This document shows positions 38,224 through 48,026 of a DNA stretch of 64,000 nucleotides, piece after piece; the first letter of the stretch is position 1, and each line of letters starts with the position of its first letter. A program made the translations under genes and the position numbers. Source of the DNA: Candidatus Kapaibacterium sp. (lineage in GTDB: Bacteria; Bacteroidota; Ignavibacteria; Kapaibacteriales; UBA2268); assembly GCA_938031175.1 (NCBI GenBank), contig CALHGZ010000001.1, positions 186,001 to 250,000 on the forward strand, read 5' to 3'. The notes under the pieces were generated by a model, which did not search any database, was not told where the DNA came from, and worked only from the letters and a program-made list of their open reading frames with translations.

Positions 38224-38244
38224 GGGCTTTAAAGCCCGTTTTTT
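38224..38244 (+). terminator. Terminator-like hairpin in the nusA leader
   Basis: GGGCTTTAAAGCCC (38224-38237) is a perfect palindrome that can fold with a 5-bp stem and TTAA loop, followed by G and six T. It resembles an intrinsic terminator but lies between the predicted nusA promoter and the nusA ATG, so it may be an attenuator, an mRNA 5' stabiliser, or a remnant. No plus-strand gene precedes it that would need a terminator. Confidence 0.5.
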
Positions 38245-38285
38245 ATTAATTTGCAATTATTGTCAAGACAAAATAACGAAAAGCT

Positions 38286-39614
38286 ATGCCAGTAAAAAAG
38301 AAAAAATTTAAGGCTGATAAAAAGCTCATAATCGAAGCTTTTACAGAGATGGCGAAGACGAAAAACATTGACCGCGATTTATTACAGGGAGTAGTTGAGG
38401 ATACTATTTCAATGATTGTTCGAAAGAAATATGGAGCAAATGCAATATTTGATATTATAGTGAATATGGATAAAGGTGATATTGAAATTTATTTGATACG
38501 TAATATAGTTGATGAAGTAGAAGATCCAGCGACAGAAATTTCTCTTGAGGAAGTTAAAATGAAATCACCAGAGGATGAGTACAATATCGGCGATGAATAT
38601 GTCGAAGAAATCACACTCGACAACATAGCCGATAATTTTGGAAGAAGATTAGTAACACTCGCCTCACAAAACTTAAATCAAAAAATACGTGAAATTGAGA
38701 AAGATTTGATTTATAATGAATATATTAACAAAGTTGGTGAGATTGTAGTTGGAGAAATTTATCAGATTAGGAGAAATGATATTCTTATAATGCACAACAA
38801 AGTAGAAATGCGTTTACCACGTGAAGAACAGATACCTAATGAGCCTTATAGATTCAAAAAAAATCAAACAATTAAAGCTATCATAAAAGAAGTTAAAAGA
38901 ACAGGTGGAGGTGGTCAGCCAGATATAATATTATCCCGAGCATCAGATGAATTTCTGGCACGACTATTCGAAATTGAGATTCCGGAAATTTATGATGGCG
39001 TAATTCAAATAAAAGCGATTGCAAGATACCCTGGGGAGAGAGCAAAAGTAGCTGTTGTCTCCTATGATGATAGAGTAGATCCTGTTGGTGCATGTGTTGG
39101 AATGAAGGGCATAAGAATACATTCAATCGTGCGTGAATTAAATAATGAAAATATTGACTTGATAGAATACTCTGAAGATCCAGCAACCTATATAACACGT
39201 GCACTATCTCCGGCAAGAATAAAAGAAATAACGCTAACAGAGGAAACAAAAACTGCTACTGTAATAGTACCTGAAGATCAAGTATCCTTGGCAATAGGTA
39301 AAAACGGTCAGAATGTTCATTTAGCATCAAAATTGACCGGATGGGATATCGAATTAGTAAAAGAAGGTGGCGAAGATATTGATTTAGAAGAATTCAAAGA
39401 GGAATTTGGGCACGCCCTTTTGAGTGAACTTGAAAAAATAGGAATTACAACAGCACGAGAATTTTTAGAAACTGATCCTAAAAAATTACTCGAAATTGAA
39501 TCAATGACAAAAGATTTATTAATCGAATTAAGAAAAATTATTTTGATGGAATTTGATGAGGAAGAATCCGAGGAAATTCTCCAAACAATTAATGATTACA
39601 CAAAAGAAGAATAA
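38286..39614 (+). CDS. nusA: Transcription termination/antitermination protein NusA
   Basis: The 442-residue protein has the NusA N-terminal RNA polymerase-binding domain (residues 1-135; 'GRRLVTLASQNLNQKIREIEKDLIY'), an S1 domain (about 140-200), two KH domains ('LSRASDEFLARLFEIEIPEIYDGVIQIKAIARYPGERAKVAV' then 'GMKGIRIHSIVRELNNENIDLIEYSEDP', and 'AIGKNGQNVHLASKLTGWDIEL'), and a short helix-hairpin-helix tail (about 375-425). It controls pausing and termination. Normally rimP stands just before nusA; here no rimP is present, and nusA opens the operon. The ATG follows the short leader with the palindrome. infB begins 28 bases on. Confidence 0.97.
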   Translation: MPVKKKKFKADKKLIIEAFTEMAKTKNIDRDLLQGVVEDTISMIVRKKYGANAIFDIIVNMDKGDIEIYLIRNIVDEVEDPATEISLEEVKMKSPEDEYNIGDEYVEEITLDNIADNFGRRLVTLASQNLNQKIREIEKDLIYNEYINKVGEIVVGEIYQIRRNDILIMHNKVEMRLPREEQIPNEPYRFKKNQTIKAIIKEVKRTGGGGQPDIILSRASDEFLARLFEIEIPEIYDGVIQIKAIARYPGERAKVAVVSYDDRVDPVGACVGMKGIRIHSIVRELNNENIDLIEYSEDPATYITRALSPARIKEITLTEETKTATVIVPEDQVSLAIGKNGQNVHLASKLTGWDIELVKEGGEDIDLEEFKEEFGHALLSELEKIGITTAREFLETDPKKLLEIESMTKDLLIELRKIILMEFDEEESEEILQTINDYTKEE

Positions 39615-39642
39615 AAAACTTAAGCTCAAAGCACTATAAGAT

Positions 39643-42426
39643 ATGGCAACAAACACGCAAACAAAATTGTTTAGAATAGCATCCGAAATAAATATCGGCA
39701 AGGAAGCTATTGTCGAATTTTTAAATTCTAAAGGCTTTCAAATAGAAAATAAACCAACGGCTGTTTTAACTGATGAAATGGTCGAAGCTGTCTATGATAA
39801 ATTTAAAAAAGAAAGAAAAGCTGCTGAAAAACAACGAGAAAAAGTACAGAAACTCAAAGGCACAAAAAAGACCGTTGAAAAGGAGACAATAGAATTAAAA
39901 ACTACCAGAATTCCTGAAGAAGTAATTTCTGAAGTTGAACCTGAAACATTATCAACTAGCATTCAAACAGAAATTATACAAGAGGAAATCGGTCCAGTGC
40001 AAGAATTAGTAGAAGAGGAATTAATACATAGCGAATCAATAGTAAATGAAGAATCTGAAACAATTATCTTAGAAAAAACAGAAATACCAACTAAAACTAC
40101 TGAAGAAGCTGGAAAGAAGTATCCCTCTGAAAAAATTAAATTAGAAGTTGAATTAGAACAGGCGAAAAATACACTGAGCGAAGAAGAAATTCTACAGTAT
40201 AATATCTCAGATGAATCAGAAGTTGAATATCAAGAAATTGAAGTTGAAGCTATTGATGATGAAACTGAAGATATCTTAAAAATAGATGGCAAAATAAAAA
40301 TATTGGGTAGAATTGATTTAGACAAGGAAAAGAAAAAAAGAGAAAAAATAAAACCCCCTGCAAAGATTATCGATCGCAAAGAGAAGAAATTAGATACTAA
40401 AAAAATAGATGATTTATTTAATAAGAAAAAGAAGGTTGTAACTGATGAAGTAATTGATATAGAAGAGATACGAAAAGAACGTACGAAAAAGAGGAAACGT
40501 AAGAAAAACATACGCGAAATGATAAATCAACAAGAAGTTGACAAGGCTATAAAAGAAACAATAGCTGAAATGGGTGATCATTATCAAACCACTAAGACAA
40601 AAAAACGACTTAAGAAGAAACAGGAACGGGATGAAAAGGAATTAAAATTGCAACAGGAAAGGGAAAGAGAAGAAAAAATTCTAAAATTAACTGAATATGT
40701 AACAACTAATGACCTTGCAAATTTGATGAATGTCTCAGCAAATGAAATCATATTGAAGTGTTTGGGACTAGGATTAACAGTAACAATAAATCAAAGATTA
40801 GACAAGGATACAATTGAACTAATTGCTGATGACTATGGTTTTGAAGTTCAATTTATAGAGCAGGAAATAATACAATTACAGGAAGATGAAGAAGATCCAC
40901 CGGAGACGCTCCAACCCCGTCCACCAATCGTAACAATTATGGGGCATGTTGACCATGGTAAAACATCTTTGCTAGATTATATCAGACATTCAAATGTAGT
41001 GGCTGGCGAAGCTGGTGGTATAACACAGCACATTGGTGCGTATATGGTGAGTTTAGATAATAACAAATCAATTACTTTTTTAGATACACCGGGTCATGAG
41101 GCATTTACAGCAATGAGAGCAAGAGGTGCACAAGTAACTGATATAGTTGTACTGATTGTAGCAGCAGATGATAGCGTTATGCCACAGACTTTGGAAGCAA
41201 TTAGCCACGCATTGGCTGCAAATGTTCCAATTATCGTAGCAATAAATAAAATCGATAAACCTGATGCCCGACCAGATAGAATAAAGCAACAATTGGCTGA
41301 TCACAACATTTTAGTTGAAGATTGGGGCGGTAAATATCAATGTGTTGAAATATCAGCTAAACAAGGTACAAATGTTGATACCTTACTCGAAAAAATACTT
41401 TTAGAGGCTGAATTGCTAGATTTGAAAGCAAATCCAAACAGAAGAGCAAGGGGAACTATAATTGAATCGAATATGCAAAAGGGACTTGGAGCGGTTGCAA
41501 CAGTAATTGTGCAAAAAGGAACATTAAAAATTGGAGACCCATTTGTAGCCGGTTCTTATTGTGGTAGAGTTAGAGCGATGTTTGACGAAAGGAATAATAA
41601 AGTCGAATTTGCCGGACCAAGCACCCCAGTTAGCGTTATTGGTTTTGATGGATTACCTGAAGCTGGTGATATTTTATTGGTTGTTAATTCTGATTCAGAA
41701 GCAAAAGCAATTGCAAACCAAAGGCAACAGTTAAGAAGAGAACAGGAATTGAGGCAAGTTAAGCTCACTACTTTAGATGAAATTTCGAGGCAAATACAAC
41801 TTGGAGGAGTAAAAGATCTCAAGCTGATCATCAAAGGCGATGTGATGGGTTCTATTGAAGCTTTGAGCGATTCATTAATAAAACTTTCGCGAGATGAGGT
41901 AAGAGTTGATATATTGCATAGAGGAGTAGGCCCGATTAATGAATCAGACGTAATGCTTGCCAAAGCCTCCGGTGCTATTATTATTGGATTTCAGGTAAGT
42001 CCTACACCAAAAGCAAGAAAATTAGCTGAGAACGAAAAAGTAGAAATTAGGCAATATGACATTATTTACGATTGTTTAAACGAAATCGAACTTGCTCTTG
42101 AAGGTTTATTAGCACCTGAAATAAAAGAGGAAATCACTGCAACAGTTGAAATCAGAAAAGTATTTAAAATAAGTAAAGTAGGTAACGTTGCTGGATGCTA
42201 TGTCCTCGACGGTACAATTCATAGAAATGACAAAATCAGAGTTTTACGAGATGGATTACCTCTATTTACAGGCAACATTTTGTCTTTGAAAAGAAACAAA
42301 GATGATGTTAAAGAAGTAATGCAAGGTTACGAGTGTGGAATACAAATCAATGGTTTTAATGATATCCAGGAAGGGGATATAATTGAGGGATTCAAGGTCA
42401 TTGAAGTTAAAAGAAAATTTGATTAA
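39643..42426 (+). CDS. infB: Translation initiation factor IF-2
   Basis: The 927-residue protein has an N-terminal IF2_N domain (residues 8-55), a long charged Lys/Glu-rich linker (about 60-340), a second IF2_N segment (about 345-400), and the GTPase domain with [12 protein letters not shown] (about residue 433), [23 protein letters not shown], then domains II-IV ('[26 protein letters not shown]', 'GAIIIGFQV', '[23 protein letters not shown]'-like). It recruits fMet-tRNA to the 30S subunit. The linker length and composition are usual for the phylum. It lies between nusA and rbfA, as is conserved in bacteria. Confidence 0.98.
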   Translation: MATNTQTKLFRIASEINIGKEAIVEFLNSKGFQIENKPTAVLTDEMVEAVYDKFKKERKAAEKQREKVQKLKGTKKTVEKETIELKTTRIPEEVISEVEPETLSTSIQTEIIQEEIGPVQELVEEELIHSESIVNEESETIILEKTEIPTKTTEEAGKKYPSEKIKLEVELEQAKNTLSEEEILQYNISDESEVEYQEIEVEAIDDETEDILKIDGKIKILGRIDLDKEKKKREKIKPPAKIIDRKEKKLDTKKIDDLFNKKKKVVTDEVIDIEEIRKERTKKRKRKKNIREMINQQEVDKAIKETIAEMGDHYQTTKTKKRLKKKQERDEKELKLQQEREREEKILKLTEYVTTNDLANLMNVSANEIILKCLGLGLTVTINQRLDKDTIELIADDYGFEVQFIEQEIIQLQEDEEDPPETLQPRPPIVTIMGHVDHGKTSLLDYIRHSNVVAGEAGGITQHIGAYMVSLDNNKSITFLDTPGHEAFTAMRARGAQVTDIVVLIVAADDSVMPQTLEAISHALAANVPIIVAINKIDKPDARPDRIKQQLADHNILVEDWGGKYQCVEISAKQGTNVDTLLEKILLEAELLDLKANPNRRARGTIIESNMQKGLGAVATVIVQKGTLKIGDPFVAGSYCGRVRAMFDERNNKVEFAGPSTPVSVIGFDGLPEAGDILLVVNSDSEAKAIANQRQQLRREQELRQVKLTTLDEISRQIQLGGVKDLKLIIKGDVMGSIEALSDSLIKLSRDEVRVDILHRGVGPINESDVMLAKASGAIIIGFQVSPTPKARKLAENEKVEIRQYDIIYDCLNEIELALEGLLAPEIKEEITATVEIRKVFKISKVGNVAGCYVLDGTIHRNDKIRVLRDGLPLFTGNILSLKRNKDDVKEVMQGYECGIQINGFNDIQEGDIIEGFKVIEVKRKFD

Positions 42427-42439
42427 GAAGGGGGTCAGC

Positions 42440-42790
42440 GTGTCAATTCGTTCTGAAAAAGTTGCAAGCTTAATAAAGCGAGTCATTAGTAAACCAATAA
42501 ATGATATAGCACATGAGAATGAAGCTGGAATAGCTACTGTGACCACCGTTAAAATGTCTCCTGATTTACAGATCGCAAAGATATATATTAGCTCTTATGG
42601 AGGTAAAATAAGTACGGCAGAATTTATCAGTATTCTGGAAAACCATAAAGGAGAGCTAAGAACATATTTGGGAGCGAATGTACGTTTACGTTTTACACCT
42701 GAATTGAGGTTTTTCCTTGATGATACACTTGATCAAATGGAACACATCCAAAAATTGCTTGATTCAATAAATCAGAAAAAATCAAATTAA
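42440..42790 (+). CDS. rbfA: Ribosome-binding factor A
   Basis: The 116-residue protein has the KH-like RbfA fold: 'SEKVASLIKRVISKPINDIAHE', 'ATVTTVKMSPDLQIAKIYISSYGG', and 'LRTYLGANVRLRFTPELRFFLDDTLDQMEHIQKLL'. It helps late 30S maturation at 16S helix 1. I chose GTG 42440, which is 4 bases after a strong AGGGGG-like site (AAGAAGGGGGT), rather than a TTG at 42383 inside infB; this gives the normal length. truB follows after 14 bases. Confidence 0.95.
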   Translation: MSIRSEKVASLIKRVISKPINDIAHENEAGIATVTTVKMSPDLQIAKIYISSYGGKISTAEFISILENHKGELRTYLGANVRLRFTPELRFFLDDTLDQMEHIQKLLDSINQKKSN

Positions 42791-42804
42791 ACCTCAATGT
42801 GTAA

Positions 42805-43539
42805 ATGTTCTTAACTGTTCATAATTGTGATAATTTTGATAGCTGGTATAAATCTGCAAAAAAAGATGGTGCTATTGCTTTAATAGACAAGGCTAAAAAC
42901 TGGACTTCCTTTGATGTTGTTGCAAAATTAAGAAAATTAACAAAAATCAAAAAAGTAGGTCATAGTGGTACCTTAGATCCTTTAGCGACAGGTTTACTAT
43001 TAGTTTTATTCGGGAAGTTTACAAAAAAAGCATTAGACTACCAGAATTTGAATAAAGCTTATAGCGGTATTATTAAAATCGGTGCACGAACAGAGACTGA
43101 CGACAGCGAAGCAGAAGAATTTGACGTAAAGGATATATCTCATATAATGAATGAGGATATTTTTGCAATATGCCACCATTTTTTGGGAACAATTACTCAA
43201 ATACCACCAAAATTTTCAGCAAAAAAGATAAGCGGCAAACCACAATATAAATTAGCCAGAAATGGACAAATAATAAAATCCGAGCCTATAAAAGTCGAAA
43301 TATTTGAATTTAATATCCAGAAAATAAACCTGCCCTACATTGAGTTTAATATAGTATGTTCAAAAGGTACATACATACGTGCTTTAGCACGTGATTTAGG
43401 GGAGAAACTTGGTGTGGGAGGTTATTTATATAGCTTGCGCAGAAATAAAATAGGTGAATTTAACGTCGAAGATGCATTGACAGTAGAAATGTTTTCCGAA
43501 TTAATAAATAAATATGGGATAACCAATGAAAGTATATAA
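42805..43539 (+). CDS. truB: tRNA pseudouridine(55) synthase
   Basis: The 244-residue enzyme has the signature KVGHSGTLDPLATGLLLV with catalytic Asp58, preceded by 'ALIDKAKNWTSFDVVAKLRKL', and 'YSGIIKIGARTETDDSEAE', 'GTITQIPPKFSAKKISGKPQYKLAR', 'CSKGTYIRALARDLGEKLGVGGYLYSLRR'. It makes pseudouridine 55 in the T-loop of tRNA. A short N-terminal extension precedes the core. It overlaps ribF by 14 bases, so both are probably translated from one message. Confidence 0.97.
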   Translation: MFLTVHNCDNFDSWYKSAKKDGAIALIDKAKNWTSFDVVAKLRKLTKIKKVGHSGTLDPLATGLLLVLFGKFTKKALDYQNLNKAYSGIIKIGARTETDDSEAEEFDVKDISHIMNEDIFAICHHFLGTITQIPPKFSAKKISGKPQYKLARNGQIIKSEPIKVEIFEFNIQKINLPYIEFNIVCSKGTYIRALARDLGEKLGVGGYLYSLRRNKIGEFNVEDALTVEMFSELINKYGITNESI

Positions 43540-44467
43540 ATCAATCGGTGAAGTCAGATTTAATTTTAATACTGTACTTACAGTAGGCACTTTCGATGGT
43601 TTACATAGAGGTCATAGGCAGATAATTGACAGGTTACTGGAAATCAGTACAAACGAAGGCTTAAGAAATTTTGTAATTACTTTTGATCCTCATCCGAGAT
43701 TGGTATTAAAAAATTCGAAGAAATCACCTGTTAAACTTTTGACAACGATAGATGAACGCATTTTAAAATTTGAAGAAATGGGTGTTGAGAATGTATTGAT
43801 TATTCATTTTACGGAGGATTTTTCCCAAACACCGCCAGAAAGATTTGTCAATGACTATTTAGTAACCGGTATTGGTATGAAGAAAATTTTGACTGGATAT
43901 GATCATAGCTTTGGTAAAAATAGGGGAGGTGATTATGAATTTTTGAAAACATTATCGAAAAAAATAGGTTTTCAAATAGAAAAGATTGAACCATTTTTAT
44001 GTGATGGTAGGCCAATTTCAAGTACGAAAATAAGAGAAGCACTTAAGAATCAGCAATTGGATTTGGCAAACGATATGTTGGGATACAGTTATTTATTATC
44101 CGGATATGTTGTAACCGGAGATGGCAGAGGCAGAATTTTAGGATTTCCGACTGCCAATATAATTCCTTCAAATCCGCATAAGTTAATTCCAGCTCAAGGT
44201 GTATATTTAGTATCAGTCAAAATTGATAATAAAAAATATTATGGAATGATGAATATTGGTGTTCGCCCAACTTTTGAACACGATGGTAAGTATCATTTGG
44301 AAGTACATATTTTTGATTTTTCTGAAGATTGTTATGGCAAATTGATATATATTGAGTTTATTAAGTTTTTAAGAGAGGAGAAAAAGTTCGACAACATAGA
44401 GCAATTAAAGAATCAATTAAATGAAGATAAAAATAATTGTCTTGAAATATTAAAAAATATTTTATAA
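43526..44467 (+). CDS. ribF: Bifunctional riboflavin kinase / FAD synthetase
   Basis: The 313-residue protein has the N-terminal FMN adenylyltransferase domain (TVGTFDGLHRGHRQII, 'VITFDPHPRLVL', 'GYDHSFGKNRGGDYEFL', 'ISSTKIREAL') and the C-terminal flavokinase domain from about residue 190 ('GYVVTGDGRGRILGFPTANI', 'GMMNIGVRPTF', 'LEVHIFDF'). It makes FMN and FAD from riboflavin. Its position between truB and rpsO is conserved in many bacteria. Confidence 0.97.
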   Translation: MKVYKSIGEVRFNFNTVLTVGTFDGLHRGHRQIIDRLLEISTNEGLRNFVITFDPHPRLVLKNSKKSPVKLLTTIDERILKFEEMGVENVLIIHFTEDFSQTPPERFVNDYLVTGIGMKKILTGYDHSFGKNRGGDYEFLKTLSKKIGFQIEKIEPFLCDGRPISSTKIREALKNQQLDLANDMLGYSYLLSGYVVTGDGRGRILGFPTANIIPSNPHKLIPAQGVYLVSVKIDNKKYYGMMNIGVRPTFEHDGKYHLEVHIFDFSEDCYGKLIYIEFIKFLREEKKFDNIEQLKNQLNEDKNNCLEILKNIL

Positions 44468-44506
44468 TGTCCAGATAAATCCTTAATTTTGTTTTTTCAA
44501 TCTGGA
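44461..44506 (+). promoter_or_regulatory. Possible internal promoter and inverted repeat before rpsO
   Basis: TAATTTTG at 44484-44491 matches the -7 consensus and lies 19 bases after TTTA (44461-44464), a one-base mismatch to the -33 element. An inverted repeat TCCAGAT (44470-44476) / ATCTGGA (44500-44506) encloses it. It could be an operator or, on read-through RNA, a hairpin for control of rpsO. Function is inferred only. Confidence 0.35.
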
Positions 44507-44538
44507 TTTGGATGTAATATTCATATTTGGAGTTATTA

Positions 44539-44805
44539 ATGATAAGCAAAGAACAAAGAGCCGAAATAGTAGCAAAACACGGCAAACATCCACAGGATAC
44601 AGGTAGACCAGAAGTCCAAATAGCTCTTCTGACAGCTAGAATTAATGATCTAACTCATCATTTAGAGCATCACAAAAAAGATAATCATAGCAGAAGAGGA
44701 TTAATCAAATTAGTCAGCAAAAGACGTAAACTGCTTGATTATTTAGCCGAAAAAGATATCGAAAGATATAGAGAGATTATCAAAGTACTTTCAATTAGAA
44801 AATAA
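44539..44805 (+). CDS. rpsO: 30S ribosomal protein S15
   Basis: The 88-residue protein reads [18 protein letters not shown], then '[50 protein letters not shown]', the standard S15 pattern with the conserved HHLxxHxKDxxSRRGL motif. It binds 16S rRNA helices 20-22. ATG 44539 follows GGAG with 6 bases between; an upstream TTG at 44527 would overlap this ribosome-binding site. Its usual partner pnp follows. Confidence 0.98.
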   Translation: MISKEQRAEIVAKHGKHPQDTGRPEVQIALLTARINDLTHHLEHHKKDNHSRRGLIKLVSKRRKLLDYLAEKDIERYREIIKVLSIRK

Positions 44806-44815
44806 TATAATCAAC

Positions 44816-44834
44816 TTCAAAAATTATTTTTGAA
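44816..44834 (+). other. Hairpin in the rpsO-pnp spacer
   Basis: TTCAAAAA (44816-44823) and TTTTTGAA (44827-44834) form an 8-bp stem with a 3-base loop. In E. coli the rpsO-pnp spacer has an RNase III-processed hairpin that controls pnp; a comparable role here is only a suggestion, since this stem is short and mostly A-T. Confidence 0.35.
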
Positions 44835-44863
44835 AAATTTAGAACTCAAATTAAAATTAAACA

Positions 44864-47086
44864 ATGAATAAAGAGGAAGTATCCATCGAATTAGATGGTA
44901 GGAAATACAAACTGGAAACTGGCAGATTTGCTAGGTTTGCTGATGGTGGAGTAATGGTCACTTGCCAGGATACGATGGTTTTAGTAACTGTAGTAGCTTC
45001 AAAGGAATCATTACCAGAAGTGGATTTTGTCCCTTTGCAGGTTGAATACCGTGAAAAATCTGCATCAGCGGGGAAATTCCCCGGCGGTTTTTTAAAACGC
45101 GAAGGACGCCCGACCGATCGAGAAATACTTATATCAAGATTGATTGATAGACCAATTAGACCATTACTTCCCAAGTATTGGAATTATGAAACACAACTGA
45201 TTGCAACTGTATATTCCGCTGATCCTGATGTTGATCCAGATACTATTGCTGCGACAGGTGCTTCTGCAGCATTAATGATATCTGATATACCTTTTAATGG
45301 GCCCGTATCGGAAGTCAAAGTCGGCAGAATTAATGGAGAATATATATTAAATCCATCATTTAGTGATTTAAAATTTAGCGATATTGATATTACAGTCGCC
45401 GCTACAGATTCATCAATAATCATGGTTGAGGGAGAATGCAATGAAATATCAGAAGAAGAATTTTTAGGTGCTTTGGAATTTGCACATGAAAAAATCCGAT
45501 ATCTTAATGCTCTACAGATGAAATTAGTTGAATCAGTTGGTAAACCCAAGCGAGAATTTATTGAAGACAAAGCACCGGAAGAAATTGCAGAATTAATTAT
45601 TCCAAAAATTGAAAATGAAATAGAAGAATTTATAAATAAAAAAACAATAAAAAAAGAACGTACCGAATTCAGACGTGCTTTAAAAGAAAAGATATTAGAA
45701 TTGGTTTTTGAAAAATATAAAGACAGTCAAATATATTCAGAAGCCCAGCTTAAAAAATATACAATTGAAGTAATTGATAAGCTCGAAAAAGCAAAAATGA
45801 GACAAATGATACTCGAAAAGGGTATTAGATTAGACGGAAGAGGAACAACTGATATAAGACAAATATCTTGTGAAGTTGGATTATTACCTAGAACACATGG
45901 TTCATCTTTATTTACACGAGGTGAAACTCAAAGTCTTTCGACAGTAACTTTAGGTACAAAAAAGGATGAACAAATTATTGATGGTTTAATGCCAGCTTAT
46001 TCAGAACAATTCATACTACATTATAATTTTCCACCTTTTAGTACAGGTGAGATAAAAAAATTAGGACTTGGAAGACGAGAAATAGGTCATGGTAATTTGG
46101 CACAACGAGCATTAAAACCTATCATACCTGATACTACTCATTTCCCTTATACAATCAGAATCGTATCTGATATACTTGAGTCTAATGGTTCCTCTTCAAT
46201 GGCAACTGTATGTGCCGGTAGTCTCGCGTTGTTCGATGCAGGTGTTCCTGTGCCAAAACATGTTGCAGGTATAGCTATGGGGCTGATTAAAGAGGGTGAG
46301 CAAATAGCCATACTCACAGATATACTAGGTGATGAAGATCATCTTGGTGATATGGATTTTAAAGTAACCGGTACTTATGATGGAATAACAGCTTGTCAAA
46401 TGGATATAAAAATAGATGGATTATCTATAGAAGTAATGAAAAGAGCTTTACTACAAGCAAGGGAAGGACGCGAGAGAATTCTTGAAATACTTTATCAAGT
46501 TATTAATAAACCGAGACCGGATTTGTCGCCTTATGCGCCACGATACACTGCAATTAAGATCGAACCTGAGAATATTGGAGCAGTCATAGGTAGTGGGGGC
46601 GAAACTATTAGGGCGATATGTCGAGAAACGGAAACAGATATTAACATTGATGATGATGGTACTATTTTAATTGCTGCTACATCCAAAGAAAAAAGTGATA
46701 TGGCTGTTAAAATGATACAAGATATAGTACGAAAACCTGAAGAGGGGGAAATTTATCAGGCAAAAGTAATTGAAATAAAAGAAGGAATAGGTGCCATTGT
46801 TCAATTTATGACCGGTAAAACTGGCCTTCTACATATTTCACAAATTTCAAGGGAAAGGGTTAATAATGTATCTGACTTTTTGAAAGTCGGAGATGAAATC
46901 GAAGTTAAGTTGGTGGAAATATCCAAAGAAGGCAAATACAGGCTAAGTCGAAAAGTACTTTTGCCAGAAACTGGTGCAACTGAAAATAATTATAAAGATA
47001 GTAACAAACGTTATTCTGGTAATAAACCATTTCAAAAGCATCCTCCAAAATCAGGTGGTAAGTCTGATTACAGAAGTAATAAATAA
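44864..47086 (+). CDS. pnp: Polyribonucleotide nucleotidyltransferase (PNPase)
   Basis: The 740-residue protein has two RNase PH-like domains (first 'FVPLQVEYREKSASAGKFPGGFLKREGRPTDREILISRLIDRPIRPL'; second 'GIRLDGRGTTDIRQISCEVGLLPRTHGSSLFTRGETQSL' with 'DILGDEDHLGDMDFKV', the metal-binding region), a KH domain at about 563-622 (IGAVIGSGGETIRAI) and an S1 domain at about 630-700 ('KTGLLHISQISRERV'), then a basic, Lys/Ser-rich tail. It degrades RNA 3' to 5' using phosphate. The end of the cluster is followed by an AT-only hairpin (47090-47110). Confidence 0.98.
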   Translation: MNKEEVSIELDGRKYKLETGRFARFADGGVMVTCQDTMVLVTVVASKESLPEVDFVPLQVEYREKSASAGKFPGGFLKREGRPTDREILISRLIDRPIRPLLPKYWNYETQLIATVYSADPDVDPDTIAATGASAALMISDIPFNGPVSEVKVGRINGEYILNPSFSDLKFSDIDITVAATDSSIIMVEGECNEISEEEFLGALEFAHEKIRYLNALQMKLVESVGKPKREFIEDKAPEEIAELIIPKIENEIEEFINKKTIKKERTEFRRALKEKILELVFEKYKDSQIYSEAQLKKYTIEVIDKLEKAKMRQMILEKGIRLDGRGTTDIRQISCEVGLLPRTHGSSLFTRGETQSLSTVTLGTKKDEQIIDGLMPAYSEQFILHYNFPPFSTGEIKKLGLGRREIGHGNLAQRALKPIIPDTTHFPYTIRIVSDILESNGSSSMATVCAGSLALFDAGVPVPKHVAGIAMGLIKEGEQIAILTDILGDEDHLGDMDFKVTGTYDGITACQMDIKIDGLSIEVMKRALLQAREGRERILEILYQVINKPRPDLSPYAPRYTAIKIEPENIGAVIGSGGETIRAICRETETDINIDDDGTILIAATSKEKSDMAVKMIQDIVRKPEEGEIYQAKVIEIKEGIGAIVQFMTGKTGLLHISQISRERVNNVSDFLKVGDEIEVKLVEISKEGKYRLSRKVLLPETGATENNYKDSNKRYSGNKPFQKHPPKSGGKSDYRSNK

Positions 47087-47089
47087 TTT

Positions 47090-47110
47090 TATTTAATTCT
47101 TCATTAAATA
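47090..47110. terminator. Weak A-T hairpin after pnp
   Basis: TATTTAAT and ATTAAATA pair over 8 bp around a TCTTC loop between the converging pnp and DUF5683 genes. An all A-T stem without a long T run is only a weak terminator candidate for either strand. Confidence 0.25.
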
Positions 47111-47122
47111 ATTCTCTCTTAG

Positions 47123-47635
47123 TTATTTTAGTCGTAAGACAAATTTTAAGGATATTAGATTTATCGAATCTGAAGTAATATTAAAACTTAAATCGTCGCT
47201 TACGTCAAAATCATATAAATGCGCCCCAACGTATGCATCAATAGCGGATAAAACATATACGCCACAAATAAAAAATATGCTGATATCACGATTATTCCTG
47301 TAAATTTCCTTATTTGGATTATTTTGAATTTCTAAATCCTTAAAGAGATTGTGATTATGTATAGCATTATAAGTTAAGGCACTTACAGCTATGGCAAAAA
47401 TTGGTGCTTTCCAATATGAACCTACATATATTTGACCACCGCCGGGAAAAATCAGTGACCAAATTATTGCTATTGTCGGAGATTTTGTAAGATAGTTTTT
47501 ACTTATTTGATTTGTATCTGATTTTATATGTTGTGATTCTGCATTATTTACTGATTCATTACTTTGTGAATAAGCTGAAATATAACATGTTAAGATTAAT
47601 AAGTTTAGAAGAAAAAATAATCTGAATTTTTTCAT
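47123..47635 (-). CDS. DUF5683 domain-containing membrane protein
   Basis: The 170-residue protein has a signal peptide, a polar stretch, then '[41 protein letters not shown]' and '[31 protein letters not shown]', the pattern of DUF5683, a short Bacteroidota family with a GxGQxYxG-type motif and hydrophobic segments. The function is unknown. Its ATG overlaps the ridA stop (ATGA), so the two are co-translated. Confidence 0.82.
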   Translation of the reverse strand: MKKFRLFFLLNLLILTCYISAYSQSNESVNNAESQHIKSDTNQISKNYLTKSPTIAIIWSLIFPGGGQIYVGSYWKAPIFAIAVSALTYNAIHNHNLFKDLEIQNNPNKEIYRNNRDISIFFICGVYVLSAIDAYVGAHLYDFDVSDDLSFNITSDSINLISLKFVLRLK

Positions 47636-48015
47636 AATGAATATACCGCAATAGCTTCGATTTCTATTAAAACATCTTTGGGTAATCGGGCAACTTGATA
47701 AGCAGCTCTAGCTGGTTTACTATCTCTAAACCAATCCTCATAAACTTTATTCATTTCAGCGAAGTCGTTCATATCTTTGAGTAAAACAGTGGTTTTTATG
47801 ATATTGTTTAAAGATAAATTTTGACTTTTGAGTATAGATTCAATGTTTTTAATAACTTGCTGGGTTTGTTCTGAGATATTATTACCTACGATATTACCTG
47901 AATTATCAATTGGAATTTGTCCAGATATGAAAAGTAATTCGCCAGTAACTTTTATTGCTTGAGAATATGGTCCAATTGGTTTAGGTGCGTTTTCAGTATA
48001 AATTATTTCTTTCAT
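47632..48015 (-). CDS. RidA family reactive-intermediate deaminase
   Basis: The 127-residue protein has the RidA/YjgF signature: '[21 protein letters not shown]', Arg103 in [13 protein letters not shown], the residue that holds the substrate carboxylate in RidA, and 'IEIEAIAVY' with Glu120. RidA hydrolyses enamine/imine intermediates made by PLP enzymes. It follows the ROK gene by 11 bases and overlaps the DUF5683 gene by 4. Confidence 0.95.
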   Translation of the reverse strand: MKEIIYTENAPKPIGPYSQAIKVTGELLFISGQIPIDNSGNIVGNNISEQTQQVIKNIESILKSQNLSLNNIIKTTVLLKDMNDFAEMNKVYEDWFRDSKPARAAYQVARLPKDVLIEIEAIAVYSL

Positions 48016-48026
48016 AAGTGATTTAT

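Noticed and set aside
42383-42439. Extended rbfA start at TTG inside infB
   Set aside because: GTG 42440 has an excellent ribosome-binding site and gives normal length.
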